A DNA stretch of 18,631 nt from contig JBFHMM010000050.1 in NCBI GenBank assembly GCA_041594355.1, positions 1 through 18,631 on the forward strand, in the 5' to 3' direction. The position numbers and the translations under genes were made by a program. Positions 1 to 8,148 of this stretch are shown piece after piece (position 1 is the first letter of the stretch; each line of letters starts with the position of its first letter). Under the pieces are notes generated by a model. That model saw only the letters and a program-made list of their open reading frames with translations, did not search any database and was not told the DNA's origin. Source of the DNA: JAIUZI01 sp041594355. GTDB taxonomy: Bacteria > Pseudomonadota > Alphaproteobacteria > Rhodobacterales > Rhodobacteraceae.

Positions 1-1580
1 ATATCCTCAAGGAGTTCATGGTCCGCAACACCTATATCTATCCACCCGAACCCTCGATGCGGATCATCTCGGACATCATCGAATACACCTCGAACGAGAT
101 GCCGAAATTCAACTCGATCTCGATCTCCGGCTACCATATGCAAGAGGCCGGCGCGACACTCGTGCAGGAGATGGCCTATACGCTGGCCGACGGCCGCGAA
201 TATGTACGCGCGGCGATCGAGGCCGGGATGGATGTGGATAAATTCGCGGGTCGGCTGTCGTTCTTCTTTGCCATTGGTATGAATTTCTTCATGGAAGCGG
301 CCAAGCTGCGCGCCGCCCGGTTGCTTTGGCACAAGATCATGACCGAATTCGGAGCCAAGTCCGACCGTTCGAAAATGCTGCGCACGCACTGCCAGACCTC
401 CGGCGTGTCCTTGCAGGAACAGGACCCCTACAACAACGTCATCCGCACCGCCTATGAGGCGATGTCGGCGGTGCTGGGTGGCACCCAGTCGCTGCACACC
501 AACGCGCTGGACGAGGCGATCGCCCTGCCGACCGACTTCTCCGCCCGCATCGCCCGCAACACTCAGCTGGTGCTGCAAGAGGAAACCGGCGTCACCAACG
601 TGGTCGATCCGCTGGCGGGCTCCTACTACGTCGAAAGCCTGACCGCCGAACTGGCCGAGAAAGCCTGGGCGCTGATCGAGGAAGTCGAGGAGATGGGCGG
701 CATGACCAAGGCGGTGGCCTCCGGCATGCCCAAGCTGCGGATCGAGGAAACGGCAGCTCGCAGGCAGGCCATGATCGACCGTGGCGAAGAAGTCATCGTC
801 GGCGTCAACAAGTACCGCAAGGAGAAAGAAGACCCGATCGACATTCTCGACGTCGACAATGTGGCGGTCCGCGAAAGCCAGATTGCCCGCCTGGAAAAAA
901 TGCGTTCCGAGCGGGACGAAGCGGCGTGCCAGGCAGCTCTGGACGAGCTCACCCGCCGTGCGAAAGAAGGAGGAAACCTGCTGGAGGCGGCCGTGGAGGC
1001 GGCGCGTACCCGAGCATCTGTCGGAGAAATCAGCATGGCAATGGAAAAGGAATTCGGCCGTCACCGCGCCGAGGTCAAGACGCTGGCCGGGGTCTATGGC
1101 GCCGCCTATGAGGGCGACGAAGGGTTTGCCGCGATCCAGAAAAGCATCGAGGATTTCGCCGAGGAAGAAGGTCGCCGCCCGCGTCTTCTGGTGGTCAAAA
1201 TGGGCCAGGACGGCCACGACCGCGGCGCCAAGGTGATCGCCACCGCCTTTGCCGACATCGGGTTTGACGTGGATGTCGGTCCGCTGTTCCAGACCCCCGA
1301 AGAGGCCGCGCAGGATGCCGTCGACAACGATGTGCATGTTGTCGGGATTTCCTCCCAGGCGGCGGGCCACAAGACACTGGCTCCGCAGCTGGTCGCAGAA
1401 CTGAAAAAGGCCGGAGCCGAGGACATCATCGTGATTTGCGGTGGGGTGATCCCGCAGCAGGATTACCAGTTCCTCTATGACAACGGCGTCAAGGCGATCT
1501 TCGGCCCCGGCACCAACATCCCCGAGGCCGCGCAGGACAGCCTGCGCCTGGTCCGCGAGGCCCGCGCCGCCGGCGCCTGA
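1..1580 (+). CDS. scpA: methylmalonyl-CoA mutase, C-terminal part (5' end outside window)
   Basis: Adenosylcobalamin-dependent isomerase that interconverts (R)-methylmalonyl-CoA and succinyl-CoA in cytosolic propionate assimilation. The frame is open from base 3, so the ATG at 18 is internal: residues before it (ILKEF) match the family. About 525 residues are visible against a usual length near 710, so roughly 185 N-terminal residues lie upstream. The TIM-barrel part contains the THCQTSGVSLQEQDPYNN stretch of the substrate site, with the conserved His. The C-terminal B12 domain has DGHDRG (DxHxxG, His codon at 1215) with the cobalt-ligating His, then GISSQAAGH and a CGG-containing strand. Sequence context fits methylmalonyl-CoA mutase rather than the related ethylmalonyl-CoA mutase. 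It ends at TGA 1578-1580, just before a hairpin. Confidence 0.97.
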   Translation, partial: ILKEFMVRNTYIYPPEPSMRIISDIIEYTSNEMPKFNSISISGYHMQEAGATLVQEMAYTLADGREYVRAAIEAGMDVDKFAGRLSFFFAIGMNFFMEAAKLRAARLLWHKIMTEFGAKSDRSKMLRTHCQTSGVSLQEQDPYNNVIRTAYEAMSAVLGGTQSLHTNALDEAIALPTDFSARIARNTQLVLQEETGVTNVVDPLAGSYYVESLTAELAEKAWALIEEVEEMGGMTKAVASGMPKLRIEETAARRQAMIDRGEEVIVGVNKYRKEKEDPIDILDVDNVAVRESQIARLEKMRSERDEAACQAALDELTRRAKEGGNLLEAAVEAARTRASVGEISMAMEKEFGRHRAEVKTLAGVYGAAYEGDEGFAAIQKSIEDFAEEEGRRPRLLVVKMGQDGHDRGAKVIATAFADIGFDVDVGPLFQTPEEAAQDAVDNDVHVVGISSQAAGHKTLAPQLVAELKKAGAEDIIVICGGVIPQQDYQFLYDNGVKAIFGPGTNIPEAAQDSLRLVREARAAGA

Positions 1581-1594
1581 GGCGGCGGGCCTGT

Positions 1595-1624
1595 GAGGGG
1601 GCTGTCTGCCCCCTCTTGTCCTTG
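1595..1624 (+). terminator. probable intrinsic terminator after methylmalonyl-CoA mutase
   Basis: A perfect 8-bp inverted repeat, GAGGGGGC (1595-1602) and GCCCCCTC (1608-1615), encloses the 5-nt loop TGTCT. It is followed by a T-enriched but interrupted tail (TTGTCCTTG). It starts 15 bases after the mutase stop codon, the expected place. The weak T run lowers certainty. Confidence 0.6.
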
Positions 1625-1677
1625 CGGGCAATTCACCTCCGAGAGTATCTTCAAAGAGAGGAATAGGGGGTGCGGAG

Positions 1678-2216
1678 ATGGACGGCCAGCGGCGGGTGAT
1701 CCTCGCGGGTATGGCAAGCGGTGCGATTTGGGCGCTGGCGCTGGCGCTGGCGCTGGTCTGCGGGGGGCGGGCGGCGGGGTAGCCGTTCCTGCCGCCACCC
1801 ATCGCGCTGCCGCTGGTCTTTGCCGCGCCGGGCCTGGTGCTGGCGGCGATGGTTGGACGGCTGGCGCAGCGGCGGTTCTTTGACGAGTCCATTATTGACG
1901 GTCAGCCGCTGGCGTCGGGATCACCCGCCGGGATCGATCAGCGGATGTTGTCGAACGCCATCGAGCAACTGCTGCTGGCGATGGTGATCTGGCCCTTTGC
2001 GGCGCTCTCGCTGGGCGGGTCGGCGGTGGTCGTTCTGGGGCTTGGCCTTGCAGTGACGCGGGTGATGTTCTGGATCCGTTACCATGTCTCGCCGCCGCTG
2101 CGCAGGTTCGGATTCGCGGCCGGCTTCTATCCCATGGTGCTGGCCGGGCTCTGGGCCTTTGCGGTCTGGCTGACCTTGGCCGGACGATGTACAAAACGGT
2201 CAAAGCCGGTCCGTGA
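1678..2216 (+). pseudogene. MAPEG-family membrane protein, interrupted by in-frame TAG
   Basis: A single frame from ATG 1678 encodes a membrane protein of the MAPEG (FLAP/GST2/LTC4S-like) type. An Ala/Leu-rich first helix is followed by TAG at 1780-1782. The same frame then continues with PFLPPPIALPLVF, GRLAQRRFFDESIIDGQP, IDQRMLSNAIEQL and a C-terminal segment with FGFAAGFYPMVLAGLWAF. The coding character is continuous across the stop, so a single nonsense change (perhaps TGG to TAG) is the simplest reading. Downstream the frame loses a natural end: it runs on with poor-quality sequence to 2520. Removing 26 bases at 2184-2209 would give ...LAGP then TGA (2214-2216), which I take as the ancestral end (about 170 residues). 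Restart at GTG 1837 or ATG 1849 would give a protein lacking the first helix. A sequencing error at 1780 cannot be excluded. Confidence 0.7.
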
Positions 2217-2236
2217 GGATGTACAAAACGGTCAAA
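2186..2236. repeat. 19-bp direct repeat, two copies, 32-bp period
   Basis: GATGTACAAAACGGTCAAA occurs at 2186-2204 and again at 2218-2236, each followed by NCCGG. The copies lie between the end of the broken MAPEG gene and the VOC gene. On the minus strand each unit reads TTGACCGTTTTGTACATC, which begins with a -35-like TTGACC and has a loosely dyad, TetR-operator-like look. No gene lies on that strand to be driven by it. I saw no third copy in the window. Confidence 0.85.
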
Positions 2237-2254
2237 TCCGGGGGAGGGCGGCAG

Positions 2255-2866
2255 ATGCGGCTGGATCACATCGCGGTGGCGGGCACGACGCTGGAAGCAG
2301 CGGCGGCCCATGTGGAGGACGCGCTGGGCGTGACGATGCAGCCGGGCGGGGTGCATGCGACCTTCGGGACCCACAACCGGCTGTTGGGGCTCGCGGACGG
2401 GCTGTACCTCGAGGCGATCGCCATCGATCCGGAGGCCGAGGTGCCGCAACGCGCGCGCTGGTTCGATCTGGACCATTTCAGTGGAGGCGCACGGCTGACA
2501 AACTGGATCTGCCGCTGTGAAGATCTTGAGTCATTGCTGGCCGCGATGCCGGACGGGGCCGGATGCATCGTAGATCTGGAAAGGGGAGATCTGCGCTGGC
2601 GGATGGCGGTGCCGGCGGATGGCGTTCTGCCTTTTGATAATCTTTTCCCGGCCTTGATCCAGTGGCAAGGCGCGTTGCATCCGGCGACGATGCTCGCCCC
2701 ATCGGGTTGTTCGCTGCGACGGTTGGTGGTTGCACATCCCGAAGCGGAAGCTCTGCGCGATATTCTTGCGCCGGTGCTGCAGACGCCGCGCGTTGAGTTT
2801 GAGGCGGGGCCAGCAGGGCTGCGGGCCGAAATTGATACGCCGCATGGGCTGCGGGTGTTGGCGTGA
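2255..2866 (+). CDS. VOC (glyoxalase-like) superfamily protein
   Basis: A 203-residue soluble protein starting MRLDHIAVAGTTLEAAAAHV, the beta-alpha opening of a vicinal-oxygen-chelate module. The motifs THNRLLGLADGLYLEAIAID and RWFDLD fit the Glyoxalase_3-like subfamily of uncharacterised bacterial VOC proteins. H4 and E36-region acidic residues could be metal ligands, but this is inference and the substrate is unknown. I chose ATG 2255, preceded by the purine-rich GGGGGAGGG. An in-frame GTG at 2213 would add 14 residues encoded by the repeat and looks less likely. The stop overlaps the next gene's GTG by four bases (GTGA), indicating translational coupling with the acetyltransferase. Confidence 0.85.
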   Translation: MRLDHIAVAGTTLEAAAAHVEDALGVTMQPGGVHATFGTHNRLLGLADGLYLEAIAIDPEAEVPQRARWFDLDHFSGGARLTNWICRCEDLESLLAAMPDGAGCIVDLERGDLRWRMAVPADGVLPFDNLFPALIQWQGALHPATMLAPSGCSLRRLVVAHPEAEALRDILAPVLQTPRVEFEAGPAGLRAEIDTPHGLRVLA

Positions 2867-3351
2867 AAGTGCGACAGGCGGTTCGAGCGGACGCGGCCGG
2901 GATTGCGCGGATCACAAATGCGATCATTCGCGGCTCTGTGATCACCTTCACCACGCGGGAGCGCAGCGACGCCGAGATCGCCGCTGATATTGCTGCGCGC
3001 GGCGCCAGGTTCGCCGTGGCCGAAGTTCACGGAAGCGTTGTCGGGTTTGCCACGTTTGGACCGTTTCGCGCGGGCCCCGGTTATGCCAGGACTGTAGAGC
3101 ATTCTATTCAGCTGGCTCCCGAGGCCCGTGGCCGTGGGCTTGGACGTGCACTGATGGAGCGATTGGAGCTCGTGGCGCGTGACAATGAAATTCACGTGAT
3201 GGTGGCCGCTATCAGCGGGGCCAACCCGGACGGCATCGCCTTTCACGCGGCAATGGGGTTTGACCATGCCGGGCGAATGCCAGAGGTCGGGTTCAAGGCA
3301 GGGCAATGGCTGGATCTTGTGCTGATGCAGAAAATTCTTGTGAAACACTGA
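2863..3351 (+). CDS. GNAT acetyltransferase, phosphinothricin N-acetyltransferase-like
   Basis: A 162-residue cytosolic GNAT enzyme expected to transfer acetyl from acetyl-CoA to an amine. It shows the order typical of the Pat/Bar-like group: N-terminal VRQAVRADAAGIARITNAII, central GFATFGPFRAGPGYARTVEHSI, then the acetyl-CoA pyrophosphate loop RGRGLG at residues 89-94, and GFDHAGRMPEVGFKAGQW near the end. Chromosomal members often act on methionine sulfoximine/sulfone-like amino acids, so resistance to phosphinothricin itself should not be assumed. Start is GTG 2863 inside the VOC stop; it has no strong ribosome-binding site of its own, consistent with coupling to the gene before it. Confidence 0.9.
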   Translation: MKVRQAVRADAAGIARITNAIIRGSVITFTTRERSDAEIAADIAARGARFAVAEVHGSVVGFATFGPFRAGPGYARTVEHSIQLAPEARGRGLGRALMERLELVARDNEIHVMVAAISGANPDGIAFHAAMGFDHAGRMPEVGFKAGQWLDLVLMQKILVKH

Positions 3352-3393
3352 GCAGGCGCTGACACCGCAAACCGCAGCGGGTAGATTGGCATC

Positions 3394-4077
3394 ATGTCGA
3401 TCTGGACACGGATATCAGATGCGCTGGCCGCGCTTGCTCAGGGCGAGGGGCTGACGGCGGTATTTGACCGCCTGCGTGCACCGCCGCAGCGCAGCGTCGC
3501 CTTTACCATTGCGGTGATCGCGTTGGGTGCGAAGATGGCCAAGGCGGACGGTCAGGTGACCCGCGACGAGGTGACTGCCTTTCGCGATGTGTTTCAGATC
3601 GCACGCGAGGACGAAGCGGGAGCCGCACGGGTCTTCAACATGGCCAGGACCGACGTTGCGGGCTACCAAGAATATGCCCGGCGCATTCGCAGCATGTTCG
3701 ACAACGACCCCGAAACCCTGAATGACCTCATGGAGGGTTTGTTTCACATCGCCATGGCGGATGGCTTCTATCATCCTGGCGAAAACGCCTTTCTCGAAGA
3801 TGTGGCGCGGATTTTCGGCGTGCCGGAATCTGAATTTTTGGCGCTGCGGACCCGGTTCGTGCCGGATGCCAAACCCGATCCCTACGCTGTTCTTGGCGTG
3901 TCCCGCGAAATGTCTCTGGATCAGATCCGCAAAGTCTGGCGGCAACACGTGCGTGACTGCCACCCGGACCGGATGATGGCGCGTGGTGTTCCGATAGAAG
4001 CGGTTCGCCTTGCCGAGAAGCGGCTGATTGACATCAATCAGGCCTGGGAAGAGATCAACGGCCAGAGGGCGCCATGA
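3394..4077 (+). CDS. TerB/J-domain co-chaperone, DjlA-like
   Basis: A 227-residue protein with a TerB-like helical domain (about residues 30-150, with AKADGQVTRDEVTAFRDVF and MADGFYHPGENAFLEDVA, acidic repeats typical of TerB) and a C-terminal J domain from about residue 165. The J domain has DPYAVLGVS and the catalytic HPD at 190-192 (CHPDRM), so it should stimulate ATP hydrolysis by DnaK-type Hsp70. It resembles the soluble part of DjlA but lacks a recognisable N-terminal transmembrane helix, so it is probably cytosolic or peripheral. It starts at ATG 3394 with only a weak upstream purine stretch. It lies 42 bp after the acetyltransferase on the same strand, with no obvious functional link. 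Confidence 0.9.
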   Translation: MSIWTRISDALAALAQGEGLTAVFDRLRAPPQRSVAFTIAVIALGAKMAKADGQVTRDEVTAFRDVFQIAREDEAGAARVFNMARTDVAGYQEYARRIRSMFDNDPETLNDLMEGLFHIAMADGFYHPGENAFLEDVARIFGVPESEFLALRTRFVPDAKPDPYAVLGVSREMSLDQIRKVWRQHVRDCHPDRMMARGVPIEAVRLAEKRLIDINQAWEEINGQRAP

Positions 4078-4225
4078 CCCCGTTGTTGTGTCCACAAAAC
4101 AGGAGCGAATTTGCGATTGTCGGCCCGAACGAAACATTTTTTGTGTCTTTTCGCGGCAATTCGGTGATCTGCTTTGCGTTTTCGCCAAAAGCTGACAGGA
4201 CGGTCAGCAAGGGCGGGACGGGAGA

Positions 4226-5386
4226 ATGACGGTGAAAATGGAAACGAACCTCGACACTCAGGTCCGTGACGCTCAAGAGTTGGCCCGGATTCAGGTTCAA
4301 AGCGGTCTGTCGATTGTTATCCCGACCTATCGCGAAGCGGAGAATATTCCGCTGATTCTGCAGCGTATCGACCGGTTGCGGCAAGAGCAGAACCTGACAC
4401 TGGAAGTGCTGTTCATGGACGATGACAGCCGCGACGGCAGCGTCGAGGCGGTCGAACGTGCCGGGTTTGACTGGGCGCGGATCGTGGTGCGGACCTCAGA
4501 TCGCGGGTTGAGCCAGGCGGTGATCGACGGGTTTCAGCGCGCCCGCCATCCGGTTCTGATCTGCATGGACTGCGACCTGAGCCACCCGGTGGAGGCGATA
4601 CCGCAGATGGTGCTGGCGCTGGCCACCGGTCAGCAGTTCGTGTTGGGGTCGCGCTATGTCTCCGGTGGATCGACCGACGATGACTGGGGCATTTTCCGCT
4701 ATATCAACAGCCGAGTCGCGACCCTGTTGGCACGGCCATTGACACAGGTGCGCGACCCTATGTCGGGCTTCTTTGCTTTGCGCCGCGACGATTTCAATGC
4801 CTCCGATCCATTGAACCCTGTCGGTTACAAGGTGGCGCTGGAACTGATCGTCAAATGCCATTTTGACAATGTTGCCGAGGTGCCGATCCACTTCTCCGAC
4901 CGCCAGCATGGGGAAAGCAAGCTGACGCTGCGTGAGCAGTTGAAGTACATCAAGCACCTGCGCCGACTGTATATCCACAAATTCGCCAACGCCATGTACT
5001 TCCTTCAGTTTCTGGTTGTCGGTGCGTCTGGTGTGGTGGTGAACTTGGCCACTCTGTCCTTGATGCTGCTTGCCGGGTTTCCCAATGCCGCCTGTCTGGC
5101 GGGCGGGATCGCAACCAGCGTGGTCAGCAATTTCCTGCTTAACCGGCGTTTTACCTTCAGCTACGCCCGAGAGGGAAACATCTGGAAGCAGTTCATCGGC
5201 TTTATCAGCGTGTCGTCGTTGGGTATGGCGGTGAACTATGCGGTGGCGCTGGGCGTGCTCAAGTCGTCGGTGGGGGCGATGCCGCTGGGGTTGCACCTGT
5301 CGGCGCTGGTGGGGATCGCCAGCGGCATGATCTTCAACTACATCGGCAACCGGTATGTCATTTTTCGCAAGACCCATATCCGGTAA
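4226..5386 (+). CDS. polyprenyl-phosphate glycosyltransferase (DPM1-like) fused to GtrA domain
   Basis: A 386-residue two-domain protein. Residues about 28-245 form a GT2 catalytic domain of the dolichol-phosphate mannose synthase type: LSIVIPTYREAENIP, FMDDDSRDGS, the metal-binding MDCDLSHP, GSRYVSGGS and DPMSGFFALRRDDF. Residues about 250-384 form a four-helix GtrA domain, with the NFLLNRRFTF and GMIFNYIGNRYVIF signatures. GT2 enzymes of this type load a nucleotide sugar onto polyprenyl phosphate at the cytosolic face. GtrA proteins are implicated in moving the lipid-linked sugar across the membrane. Start ATG 4226 follows GGGACGGGAG. It is first of four closely spaced genes; the next encodes a membrane glycosyltransferase likely to use its product. 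The sugar cannot be told from sequence. Confidence 0.92.
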   Translation: MTVKMETNLDTQVRDAQELARIQVQSGLSIVIPTYREAENIPLILQRIDRLRQEQNLTLEVLFMDDDSRDGSVEAVERAGFDWARIVVRTSDRGLSQAVIDGFQRARHPVLICMDCDLSHPVEAIPQMVLALATGQQFVLGSRYVSGGSTDDDWGIFRYINSRVATLLARPLTQVRDPMSGFFALRRDDFNASDPLNPVGYKVALELIVKCHFDNVAEVPIHFSDRQHGESKLTLREQLKYIKHLRRLYIHKFANAMYFLQFLVVGASGVVVNLATLSLMLLAGFPNAACLAGGIATSVVSNFLLNRRFTFSYAREGNIWKQFIGFISVSSLGMAVNYAVALGVLKSSVGAMPLGLHLSALVGIASGMIFNYIGNRYVIFRKTHIR

Positions 5387-5407
5387 CGTGATGACGCGGC
5401 TGCCATC

Positions 5408-7072
5408 ATGAAGGGCGCGCCACCCGGCCCCTTGCCTGACGAAGAAGCGCGGCTGAAATCTCTGCTGGAGCGTCCTTTTGCACCTGTAGACCCCATGACA
5501 CGCACCGATATTCTGATCGCTGTTGGATTAACGCTGGCGGCTTTTCTTCTGCGCGGCATTGGCCTGGGACATCATTCGCTCTGGGTCGACGAAGGGGCAT
5601 CGTTGCTGTTTGCCCGCGCTGATTGGTCCTATCTGTGGACGGTTCTGCCCCAAGTCGAGACGAATCCGCCCGGCTATTACATGATCCTCAAGCTGTGGAC
5701 ACAGCTGGCAGGCACGTCCGAGGCGGCGCTACGGATGCCCGGCGTATTGGCCAGTTCGCTGGCCGTGACGGCTGTCTACCTGGCCGGCCACCGCGCCTTT
5801 GGGCGTGGCGCGGCGATTGTGGCGGCGACATTCCTTGCGCTGTCGGCGGTTCAGGTGCTCTATGCGCAAGAGGCGCGGGCCTATGCCTTTCTCACGTTGT
5901 TCTTTGCCCTTGGGCTTTGGTTGGTCAACCTGCTGGTGGATCGGCTGGCGACGGGTGGACCGCTCGGGGCACCTCTGGTCGGGCTGGTTGTGACGACGGC
6001 GGCCCTGCCCAATCTGCACTTTAGCGGGTTCTTCGTTGCCTTGGTGCTGCTGGTTTATGCTCTGTCCTATCTGGGACTGCGCGGCCTGCTGCAGCGTCGC
6101 GCCATGGTCGCCGTGGGAGGGGGCGTGCTCGCGGTGGCGGCGCTGTCCATTCCACCTGTGGTTTGGTCTGTTGGCCACATTGGGTCGCCGGACAACCCGG
6201 CCGGCTGGATGCACCCGCCCACACTGTCCGACGGCAAGTGGGTGTTTCACCAGGCCTTTGGTCACCGCTTCCTGTCGTTCGACCGGCCGCTTTGGTTGCC
6301 CGATCAGGTGCCCGAAGGCGCGGTTGGCAAGTTGTTCGCGCCGCGAAGGTTGGCCGAAGGATCGCTGTTGGTGGTTTGTTTGTTCGGGTTGTGGAAGAGC
6401 CTGCGGCAGAAGTTCTGGAGCGTTCCGGCAATAGGCCTGGCCCTGGCTGCTCTCGGTGCCTTGTTTTTTGGCGTCAGCCAAGCCAAGCCGGTGCTGATCG
6501 AACGGACCATCCTGTTCGGCGTGCCGATGATTGCCCTGATCGCGGGGTATTCCGTAATGGCGATGCGGTATTCCTACTTTGTGCTTCCCGCCGCCGTGGT
6601 GATCTTTGTGGCGCAGACGGCAAACCTCGTCGCCTACTACCCCGCAGCACAAAAGGAAGACTGGCGGCAGGCGATCCAAGCGATGCAGGCCGATGCCGGG
6701 CCAAAGACCGCGATTGTGCTGGCCAGCGGACCCTACCTGCCGGTCTCGGTGTCTACCGCCGTGCTGCTGGAACACTACTGGACTGCCGCAGACATGCCGC
6801 CGGTCTATGCGCTGCCCTCCACAGAAGCCGGACGGCTTTACGAGGCCGGCATGTCATTGTCGCCAGATTTGCGTCCATTGACGCATGATAGGTTGTGCCC
6901 GGCCTTGCAGGGCTACGACCGCCTCTTGGTGCTCTACCGCTTCCCGTCTCAGGCCGAGGCGATCGAGACGCCCCTTGCGGCGCTCAACAGCAGCAAAACT
7001 GGTGGTGCCCAGCGGGATTTGCTGGGACATCAGCTGCGATCCGGCGTAACCTGCACGCAGAATAACGGCTGA
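5408..7072 (+). CDS. GT39/ArnT-like (PMT family) integral membrane glycosyltransferase
   Basis: A 554-residue GT-C fold protein with many hydrophobic helices. The first periplasmic loop carries LWVDEG (Asp61-Glu62), the acidic motif of PMT/ArnT enzymes, followed by ETNPPGYY and YAQEARAYAF, which are typical of this family. It is expected to take a sugar from a polyprenyl-phosphate donor on the periplasmic side and transfer it to an unknown acceptor (lipid, glycan or protein). The C-terminal 150 or so residues are more soluble (EDWRQAIQAM, VVLY-like strands), as in other family members. It sits 21 bp after the DPM1-GtrA gene, its probable donor-making partner. Start ATG 5408 has no strong ribosome-binding site; ATG 5495, just before the first helix, is an alternative. 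Confidence 0.9.
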   Translation: MKGAPPGPLPDEEARLKSLLERPFAPVDPMTRTDILIAVGLTLAAFLLRGIGLGHHSLWVDEGASLLFARADWSYLWTVLPQVETNPPGYYMILKLWTQLAGTSEAALRMPGVLASSLAVTAVYLAGHRAFGRGAAIVAATFLALSAVQVLYAQEARAYAFLTLFFALGLWLVNLLVDRLATGGPLGAPLVGLVVTTAALPNLHFSGFFVALVLLVYALSYLGLRGLLQRRAMVAVGGGVLAVAALSIPPVVWSVGHIGSPDNPAGWMHPPTLSDGKWVFHQAFGHRFLSFDRPLWLPDQVPEGAVGKLFAPRRLAEGSLLVVCLFGLWKSLRQKFWSVPAIGLALAALGALFFGVSQAKPVLIERTILFGVPMIALIAGYSVMAMRYSYFVLPAAVVIFVAQTANLVAYYPAAQKEDWRQAIQAMQADAGPKTAIVLASGPYLPVSVSTAVLLEHYWTAADMPPVYALPSTEAGRLYEAGMSLSPDLRPLTHDRLCPALQGYDRLLVLYRFPSQAEAIETPLAALNSSKTGGAQRDLLGHQLRSGVTCTQNNG

Positions 7073-7096
7073 CCGCCCGATACGCGCGGGGACGAG

Positions 7097-8110
7097 ATGA
7101 AACTGGCCACCTACAACGTGGAATGGTTTGCCAACCTGTTCGACAATCAGGACCGGTTGATGGTCGACGATGCGCCGTCCGGACGTCAGGGGGTGACGCG
7201 CGCCCAGCAGATCGAGGCGCTGGGTATCGTTTTCACTGCGCTGGACGCAGATGCCATCATGATCATCGAAGCGCCCAACACAGGGCGCAAGCAGGATTGC
7301 GTGCGTGCCCTAGAAGGCTTTGCCAAGGCGTTTGACCTGCGGACCCGCAACGCAGTCATCGGATTTGCCAATGAAACCCACCAGGAAATCGCGCTGCTGT
7401 ACGACGCGGACAAGCTGAGTGCCACCCATGACCCAAGGGGGGAGGAGACAGGGCGCAAGGGCAGCCCAAATGCGCCCCGCTTTGACGGTACGTTTCGCAT
7501 TGATCTGGACATCGACGCAACCGAGGATCTCGTCCGGTTTTCAAAGCCGCCGCTTGAACTGTCCGCGCGAAGCAAATCGGGGACTGAATTCCGGCTGATC
7601 GGAGCGCATCTGAAATCCAAGGCGCCGCATGGGGAATATACCCGCGACGGGATCCTGCGCGCTTCGATCGCCAACAGGCGCAAACAACTGGCGCAGGCGA
7701 TATGGCTGCGGTCGCGGGTCACCGCGCATCTGGGCGATGGCGATCCGGTGATCCTGATGGGGGATCTAAACGATGGCCCCGGACTGGACGAGTTCGAGCA
7801 TCTTTTTGGACGGTCTGCGGTCGAAATCCTGCTGGGTGACGATATGTTCGACCCCAACGCCCATCAGTCGCTGCAACCCAGGCCAGGGGCGATCCCGACA
7901 ACAGCGCGATTTGTCCAGCCGGGCAACGGGCGTTTTCTGCGAGCGCTGCTGGACTACATCATGGTGTCCAAAGACCTGATGTCTCGGCGTCCGGCCTGGC
8001 GGATCTGGCACCCCTTCGACGACGTCGATTGCTGGAACATGCCAGAGTTGCGCGAGGCGCTGCTGATGGCGTCGGACCACTTTCCAGTCACGCTGGAGAT
8101 CGACCTGTGA
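7097..8110 (+). CDS. endonuclease/exonuclease/phosphatase family protein
   Basis: A 337-residue protein of the EEP (DNase I/exonuclease III-like) fold. Visible catalytic motifs are NVEWF at the N-terminus, IIEAPN (metal-binding Glu, in the usual QE/EV position), GAHLKSK in the middle, GDLND (Asp223-Asn225) and SDHFP (326-330). These are the metal and phosphate-binding residues of the fold, so it probably hydrolyses a phosphodiester or phosphoester; the substrate is unknown. There is no signal peptide, pointing to the cytosol. ATG 7097 follows GGGGACGAG. It lies 24 bp after the membrane glycosyltransferase and 38 bp before the next gene, so co-transcription is likely, although a role in glycan synthesis is not evident. 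Confidence 0.9.
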   Translation: MKLATYNVEWFANLFDNQDRLMVDDAPSGRQGVTRAQQIEALGIVFTALDADAIMIIEAPNTGRKQDCVRALEGFAKAFDLRTRNAVIGFANETHQEIALLYDADKLSATHDPRGEETGRKGSPNAPRFDGTFRIDLDIDATEDLVRFSKPPLELSARSKSGTEFRLIGAHLKSKAPHGEYTRDGILRASIANRRKQLAQAIWLRSRVTAHLGDGDPVILMGDLNDGPGLDEFEHLFGRSAVEILLGDDMFDPNAHQSLQPRPGAIPTTARFVQPGNGRFLRALLDYIMVSKDLMSRRPAWRIWHPFDDVDCWNMPELREALLMASDHFPVTLEIDL

Positions 8111-8148
8111 CCCTTTTTCTGACCCGTTCTCGCTCTTATATCAGTGGC

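Noticed and set aside
2266..3348. 360-codon open frame on the minus strand across the VOC and acetyltransferase genes
   Set aside because: Composition is Arg/Pro/Ser-rich shadow coding in GC-rich DNA. The plus-strand frames have clear families and a coupled GTGA overlap.
4086..4097. Small dyad TTGTGTCCACAA upstream of the glycosyltransferase genes
   Set aside because: A 5+2+5 palindrome is expected by chance at this length. It lies about 130 bp from the start codon and matches no operator that I recognise.
5729..6775. 348-codon minus-strand open frame inside the membrane glycosyltransferase
   Set aside because: Gln/His/Arg-rich low-complexity translation typical of the antisense of a hydrophobic protein; no family signature.
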